Shown here in pieces: positions 57,191 to 64,000 of a DNA stretch of 64,000 nt; position 1 is the stretch's first letter, and every line of letters begins with the position of its first letter. The stretch spans positions 4,685,001-4,749,000 of the forward strand of contig BSQZ01000050.1 of the NCBI GenBank assembly GCA_033239005.1, in the 5' to 3' direction. This DNA is from Lamellibrachia satsuma (lineage: Eukaryota > Annelida > Polychaeta > Sabellida > Siboglinidae). The notes under the pieces are model-generated. The model saw only the letters and a list, made by a program, of their open reading frames with translations, did not search any database and was not told the DNA's origin. Both the position numbers and the translations under genes were made by a program.

Positions 57191-58938
57191 ATGACTCACA
57201 AAAAACATCACCACTTACAGTAATGATATCGGTAGGAAATATGTAAAAAAATAAACGTGACATAATAAATTACTCATTAGTAGCCACTACTGAGTTTGTA
57301 TTTAAAAACAACAGTTGCCATTCCAATCATCACTACTACACTCTAGTCCAGTAGGTCTACTTTCTAGTAGTTACTATAATTATAGAGGTGGTATGTGTCA
57401 TTAGTTTTCCGCAATATAATTGAAGGCTAACTCTTGCCTAAAATGATTTACGATTTTATGATTAAAGCACGCACACACCACCACTGCATGTTTTTACGTC
57501 GACGAGTGTCAAATATGCCGACACTCGGTCGACATGAAATTAAACATGTTGTGGGCGATAATAGATGACATGTCTATGTTAAAATACACGTGAGCCCGCA
57601 TCCTAGACAAGTGGTTAATGACTAGTAGTACCACTAACAACTTACGAAATCTATCAAGCATAATATATATATCACAGTAGTGTAAATAGCCCGGCCCACC
57701 AGGTTCGGCTGCGCTTATTTATTCAGATTAATTTTATCAAACTTACCCCTGCGCGGCAGCTAATATCGAAACTGGTATCACACGTGGCCGTTATTGAAAC
57801 AATCAGCTTGTAATCTACATGCTGATTGGTCAAAGCTCACAGTGACGAACAAGCGACTGTTGAGCCTGAGGCTGCCGCATGAACAAAAATATATCGCAAT
57901 GCCAACTATTTTGGTTTCACGAAATATATAGCAGGTTTTCACGAAAATATATGAAAAAATATAGCAGGGCGTCGTGTAAAAAAGGCAGGGCATTCATTTT
58001 GCCTCCGAAAAACACAGGGCGTCACCAAAAAGAGCAGGGCGCAACGCCCTGCAAATTCGACATAAGCAGAACACTGCTTTCATTTCTATCAATATTGAAC
58101 CATCTGCCTCTTTTAATAGGCAGTTTTGTGTTACCCAGCCTACATTTAATAATTCTTAATCTCACCGGTAATAATGTCAAATATGATTCAAATTCGCATA
58201 CTTCTTTAAATATTATATAGGTAAAACATTTATTATTGTGAAATACATATGATGACAATTTTTTTATATATTCGTCGTGAAGTCTGATTTTAAGCCAATT
58301 ATATAGCCATTTGTGATTGACGACATTAGCAAAGTACCAAACATTAGAAAGACCACTTTCATATTAAATATTTAGAAAAGTTTTTATCCAAGGTGATTCA
58401 TACTCACTGTTATTATTTAAGTTGAGTAATAATCTGTACATTATCACAATCATATCGCAATGACGTCACAAACATATCCAACAACCACCATAGCTTTATT
58501 CTTATCCGATAGGTGTTGTACATGTTGTGAATATTGTTTATTCCCTTCATTCAGTATTATATAGCCACCGAGGACTTAGTATATATAAATTGTTTAAAAT
58601 TGGGCACCCATGAGCACCTGAACTCGGAGCGTGCTGTGTTTCAAATTCATCTGTCAATGTTTTTATTATTTTTTGTGGCATTGCGATGAGTTTGCCTAAA
58701 AATGTAAATGGTACCCTACGAAAGAATACAACTTACTTGATGTTGATACTTTTCATTTAAGTTGATCTAATCATTTAATTTTTTTTTAATTACTAATCAG
58801 TCTCGAATCAAAGCCTCTTCCGCTTATTCAAGTAGCACTCTTTGCTAGTGGATGTCGTCATATGTTAATTTTCAGTTAACTCCCTAGTCACATTAGTGTA
58901 GATGACAAAGGACCCTAGATCATTTGTTTGACTTGCAG
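57191..58938. other. Non-coding with a CAGGGCG motif cluster
   Basis: Mostly AT-rich and empty. Between about 57965 and 58051 the octamer CAGGGCGT or CAGGGCR occurs four times and ends in the palindrome GCAGGGCGCAACGCCCTGC, which looks like a terminal or subterminal part of a hAT-like element. Confidence 0.4.
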
Positions 58939-59134
58939 TGACAGTGACGTGGATGAAGCTCTCCAGTGGCTGGAGCAGGAATCATTCACAAGCAACTGTT
59001 GGACGACCACATGTTTGACTGACCATTTAACTGCAAGTATGACGTCCATGTCCTGGGCTAGACCCTTCATTCCCAGAATGTTGATCACTCGTAGAGGAAG
59101 ATCTGCTGTATTCAACTATATATTGCGAATGGCA
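58939..59134 (+). CDS. Candidate exon, unrecognised
   Basis: A 196-nt open stretch between TTGACTTGCAG and GTAAGA. It encodes SDVDEALQWLEQESFTSN and MLITRRGRSAVFNYILRM. Borders are good and codon use is balanced, but no domain is recognised and no partner exon fits its phase. The minus strand is also open here. Confidence 0.3.
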
Positions 59135-60341
59135 GTAAGATGTTAACAAATATAAATCGGTGTATGTTTAATAAATCCTCATGTGATAATTGGATGTTAC
59201 GAATTATGAATATATGTTTGGTTGTTGACGTTTGTGAGTAAATTTAAGGTTAAACCTTAAATATAAATCAACAATATTTTGCTGAACCATAGTTATGTGA
59301 TAAAAGCAAGTTGTTTCATTTAGCTAAACTGTTTAATTAACAACAATTATTTATTTTTGAATATAATCCATGCTATTTATTAATTAATTATGGCTATAGC
59401 CAGAATCTGCCTGACTAATAGGTACAGAGGTGATAAGACTTTGAAATTTTGTGTTGCATTATTTTTTATGGAATGGGTTGACTGCAGCGCGCGATGGAAG
59501 CATGCATTAGCCATCCTGCAAGAGAAACAAAGAAATGAGTTGGTCAGTGGACTTATAAGGATCAATGTCTGTACTGCTTCCTACTTCCCCATTGGTACAT
59601 GGTTAGTCATAACTTGGGAATATGGTCATATAAAAGGTAGCATTCTAAAATGTTTGTACTCGAAAAAAGTAACAGCTCACTCACATGCTGTTGCTGTATT
59701 CCATGGAACACATAGTTCTTAGCACTTAACATAATTAGAAAACCCATAGAAACTATGTGCTGCGATTTTATGACATTTGAAGTTTTGTTTAATATTTATT
59801 GTGTTATATATTATTTGGCAAATTTTTTTATGGATTCTACTGATGTGAATGTCCTTGTTACTGATTGTTATTATGGTGATACATCTCATTTAGATTATAT
59901 GGTTGATCCTGTAAGGGTCTGTCTCAAAACACTGACATTTGAAACTGAGTGAAATGGGTCATATGTGGTAGCAGGTGTTTTGTTTTGGTATCAAACATAG
60001 ATGTATTTTTCCAAAAACGTTGACATATTCACAGGTAGCCACAGGTCAGTGTACTTAAAGTTGTGTGTGTCATGTTGAGATCCCAAAATATACTGATAAT
60101 GTTGGGTGTGCAAATTTGTAATAATACACTATTAGCCGTTGTGGCGGTTGAAAATGCACGTTTTGCGGTATATTTACGCTTTTTAACTCCATGTAGGGTC
60201 TGTGATAGAGAAAGCTAAGTTATACAAATGTGCTTAAGGAATAGTGATGTGATATTTTAATTATCTAAAAAATCAACATAATCGCAGCAGTGAAATGTTT
60301 TAGAAATAGTACCCCACAAACATATGTGTCCAGTAAGAGAG
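59135..60341. other. Non-coding
   Basis: A 110-codon plus-strand frame at 59390-59722 has no recognised motif. No array or element is supported. Confidence 0.3.
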
Positions 60342-60444
60342 AGTAGGTTAAGGAGAGTAAAAAATATGTGTAATTGTTTTCACTCAGACGGGGGGTTTGA
60401 GTGAAAAATTATTTACACATATTTTTTACTCTCCTTAACCTACT
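60342..60444. repeat. 103-bp near-perfect hairpin
   Basis: Arms AGTAGGTTAAGGAGAGTAAA... (60342-60374) and the exact reverse complement (60412-60444). Pairing continues inward through TTTTCACTCA/TGAGTGAAAA with small mismatches, leaving a G-rich loop (GACGGGGGGTTT). The left flank (CAGTAAGAGAGAG) does not pair with the right flank (GGCTATGG). Confidence 0.9.
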
Positions 60445-60689
60445 GGCTATGGTAAGAAACAACTTGACTGTGACATTTGGAACAAATAGCATACTTTGTA
60501 AATGGCCCCCATCCATCACTATAACACATAGGACCACAATTCTTTCACTAGAATTCAGAATATGGCAAAACACATTTTGAATAATTTTTCAAAAAACATC
60601 TTTTGAGGTGGGGTGTCTGTCCTTAAGTCCGTTAACATAACAATTTAGGCACTTTAAATGTTTGGTCTCCTCTCCAGTCAACGTAGAAT

Positions 60690-62010
60690 TGTAGACAGGA
60701 TTAAGGGAATCTGTTTCGGGAACGCAAAGGGGTCGCCTTTTTCACGTTGCACATTTTTGTTTACGCGTTTCTACCGCACAAGCGATCTCGGCCTCAAGGA
60801 CAATGTTAGCTGCCTTTTCTGTCATCGTTTCGCTATCTGTGATCTTCGATGGTGCATTTAATTTCCCTCGGATATTGGCATGCGCCCATTCGACATTTAC
60901 AATGATCACTTCGCTGATAGGATTGTTAATACACAGGACATATCACCTGAAAATACAGGGGAATCGACATTGTACCGAGCTACTGGTACCGGTATAGCCG
61001 AACGATTAATCATGGCTAGAATTTTCTTCTTGCCAGTGAACTGATCAGGACGGATCAAGTCCCGTCTAACTACAAGGCTGATGCATCCAGTATCCCTAAG
61101 TACATTCAGTGGACTCTCATTCAGCTGACCCTGTACCACCGGTAAACTGGGAGGAATGCGGCTACACATACAGCCGACCACTGAAAACCTACATCCAGAC
61201 TTCATAACTGCTTCATTGTTACGTTGGTGATCAGGTTTCTCAACTGCAATGCAAGAGTTGCAAGCTGCATGTTTTGAGCCCCACGGTTTTCCAGGGGGGG
61301 GGACTTGTGGTTTACCAGATGGACAATCCACCTTGTGGCCTGTCTAGGAGTACAAGAAACATCTCATGGGTTCACGGGGTAGGGGGTTGGGCGGGAAATT
61401 ATGTTTCCTAAACCCAAATTCCCAAATTCTCCGTGGATCTCGAATAGTGGCTAGGACAGTATTTATCCTGCCTAACATTCCTCTTAATGGTCTCCTACGG
61501 CCGACCGAGACGCGATATCGAAACGTCTGCCTGTTTTAATGGCCTCCATGTTCGAGGTAGAACGCTCCCCAACGCACACGGATGGTTCACGAGGAAAATA
61601 ATTGCTCGCGCAGAAACAACGCCTTCAACTCTTTAAAGGTTTCCCCAATACCGGCTAGCGTTATCCGTTGACTCAAACAATGATCTAGTCGGCTGAGATA
61701 TTGCGACGCATTTTCATCTACCCCCTATTTACATTTGTAATACTTTCCTCCGTTGTCCTCTGCTCTTAAGAGAAACGTAGCCGAGAGGGTTTGCTTGAGT
61801 TTGGAATACTCCTTCATGTCTCCAATGGGGAGGCGGGAGTATACTTCTAACGCTTGGCCCGTCAAGAGTGCTAAATACTAATTCCCTTTTCCCCATCCTA
61901 CATTGTCTGCATATCGTTCAAAACGGGCCAGATAAGCATCGTCACCGTCTTCTGCTTCGCGGTACTCGGGAAGTTTGGGCATCTTAATTCCTAATTTAGA
62001 ATTATCCAGA
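60690..62010 (-). mobile_element. Decayed Ty3/Gypsy-type retrotransposon, gag to protease
   Basis: Minus strand from about 62010: a Gag region (MPKLPEYREAEDGDDAYLAR, SRLPIGDMKEYSKLKQTL), a CCHC-type zinc knuckle remnant around 61350 (one cysteine changed and a stop inside), then an aspartic protease region with the catalytic triad LRDTGC and later RSAIPVPVARYNVD. It ends in the AVETRKQ phrase that normally precedes reverse transcriptase. Several in-frame stops (near 61870, 61720, 61600 and 61345) show it is dead. No reverse transcriptase, integrase or LTR is seen in the window, so it is an internal fragment. Confidence 0.7.
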
Positions 62011-63181
62011 CTACAGGTTGAATGATCTTACCCCTCAGCCTTAGCCTTATCGGCTTCCAAATTAAATGTTGCCATCTCCTTCTCATGCAACATCTCCTCC
62101 AATCTCATTTATACATGTTCATGCTCGACAAACATTGTGCACCAAAAGTCACTCGCCCGGACGAACCCTCAGTTGTAACACGTTTTGGTTCTAGCAATGA
62201 AATTCTTATGCTTTTACTAAATGCGATTCACAGTGATACCATTGTATCCGTCATATAAAAACCGGTTCTATACATACTAAATTTGACCACCTTAACCGAA
62301 GGAATTACGCTCAAATGTAATGGTATAAATCCACTCAAGTAGTTATACTTTAGTCACCAGGTGGCACCATTGCATTGTGCAAATATAACTACCTGTCGTG
62401 CGTTATATGGCAGCAACATCTGCGTAGACTACGTTACTGAACAAAGGGGAAAAGATAAATCCAGACCATAGAGTTACATCATTAATCATCCCCCTATTAA
62501 CAGGAGCGATAGCCCATCCCACTGCAGTGATGCGGGCGTGGCCCACTGGCCAGCATGCCACGTACTGGGTAGTACTGTTTATAGTGTGAAAATAGCATGT
62601 TACAAATAGTCTAACATATGTAAGTAATTGTAAATAAATGTATTTCCTCCTCACCATCATCATGTACAATATAATGCAAACAAAAGCAATGAAGATGAGG
62701 TGGCTACCAGAGAAGTATAAACTTATCGGGCTAGTAGCCAGTGACGATGACATCAGGAGCCAATTAACTTGAAGATTTGTCAGTGCATGTCATTTGTTGC
62801 ATAGCCGCCATATTGATTTGTCATTTGGGTGAGGGTGGTCCCAGCAGTTGTGTTATAAGTGTGGGCAGTTGGGTTGTTCACACTGGAGTGAGCAGTGTGC
62901 ATTAGTGTTATACTCTCGAAGACATCTGGAGGCTTCTGGGGACTGTTGTGGGACAGTGAATACGGTTATTTCCTACTGCTGCTGTACGAATCGACAGAAG
63001 ACAGTATCTAAAAAAAAATTGTCAAAGGTAAACATCCTCAATTGTACAAACATTGTTTAGTTGAATGTCAGCATGAACATGCATTAGTGCATGGATAGAT
63101 TGTGCATGTAATAAGATATGAGGTAACTGTAGCCAGGATCAGGTTGGTGCCTTCTTTCACGCACACACGCACGCACGCGCG

Positions 63182-63228
<47 letters not shown>

Positions 63229-64000
63229 CCACATATAGGCTAGTCAGGCAATGCCTTGAGCAATACACATGTGAAATAGACAGCATTGTTTACTGTTGAG
63301 TTTATGCTATTAGGTCTTTGTACATGCAGAGTACTATTTTTACATTAATACCTACATGTATGCTAGGGAATTTATGCATAAACATTAGTATTATTAAATA
63401 TTAGTACTGAATAAGATAACAGGTATTTCACAAACAACATTGTGAACAGCACCAATGTGTTGGAACTATGGTACTTAACATATGTTTATGTATCATCTTA
63501 TCTTACACTGGGCACTATGATATGCAAATAGCTTACTTGTTCTGTATGTATTTGTACAGGATCACTCCTTTATGTGGCACTGAAGTTAGATCAGGAGTGT
63601 AAATTGCGTTACAGTGGCATATTCTTAATTTAGGCATAAGCTTACCATCTGCAGCCATATTATTACAGTTATTTAACAGTCACATTAGTGAGACATGTAT
63701 TTTATCCCATTGTACATCTACTACTCTCAATAATTGAAGTTATATCATAGATACATAGTAATAATCTCTTATTAATACTGTATATCTATGGATATGTGAT
63801 GAAGACTGGGTGCTGTACAGTATAAACACTGGGCCTCCAGTGGGTTCTTTCCGTGCAGCAGCATGAATGTCACTGGTCCATGCCTGCATCACTGTATCAT
63901 GTGTCAACTGAAAAGGGCTCAGCGGTCTTGTTTGACTAACGGGTGTTCTGTTTAAGACTCCTAAACCACTTTGTGACATAATAATCATTAATACAATTTT
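62011..64000. other. Non-coding to window end
   Basis: No gene supported. A minus-strand open stretch at 63740-63988 (LTHDTVMQAWTSDIHAAARK) reaches the window edge region and could be an exon, but no motif or splice border is convincing. Confidence 0.3.
63159..63228. repeat. (AC)n microsatellite
   Basis: ACGC/ACAC tract, mostly pure AC from 63184. Confidence 0.95.

Noticed and set aside
62848..63060. Zinc-finger-like CYKCG frame
   Set aside because: A single cysteine pair in a short frame, with no completing ligands or splice borders.

Overview
The window is animal nuclear DNA. Coding sequence is sparse and split into short exons with GT/AG borders. Introns are long and AT-rich, and there are many microsatellites, minisatellites and decayed LINE, SINE, Gypsy and hAT copies. 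The protein domains seen (DEATH fold, RNI-type leucine-rich repeats, NIDO, the P2X7-like C-terminal domain) fit an aquatic invertebrate such as a lancelet, mollusc or similar. I cannot name the species from sequence alone.

Layout. At 0-9.7 kb lie a 5'-truncated LINE, a three-exon P2X7-like-domain gene (+), small minus-strand exons and a likely first exon with a CpG-rich promoter at 9.4-9.7 kb. At 9.9-15 kb lie an AT-rich palindrome, two exons of a NIDO domain (-), a 50-bp satellite and a GC-rich element holding 18 perfect 36-bp repeats. From 46.2 kb down to 17.1 kb runs one minus-strand gene whose 13 exons join in a single open frame of 458 codons: short Ala-rich N-terminus, DEATH-like domain, four phase-1 coiled-coil exons, a linker exon, then LRR exons. 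No NACHT domain is seen. At 47-53.6 kb lie a NIDO-like exon, a second 50-bp satellite array and two LINEs meeting head-to-head. At 53.8-64 kb lie a kinase-like exon, a 46-bp satellite, LINE, hAT and Gypsy remnants and a 103-bp perfect hairpin.

The most striking object is a 19,272-bp inverted repeat at 21,281-40,552. It is flanked by a 6-bp direct repeat (TACATT) and has termini AGTAGTTAG...CTAACTACT. Its arms are 7.66 kb and 11.59 kb around a 29-bp spacer. Most of each arm is a nested minisatellite (about 11 units on the left, about 20 on the right, with alternating ~427/~488-bp periods on the right). It encodes no transposase or polymerase that I can see. It lies in the intron between the linker exon and the first LRR exon of the DEATH-LRR gene, and splicing across it restores a canonical LRR (VTELNLGDN). 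I read it as a recent insertion of a giant non-autonomous foldback element. Element size, 6-bp duplication and AG...CT ends recall Polinton/Maverick elements, but that link is inference.
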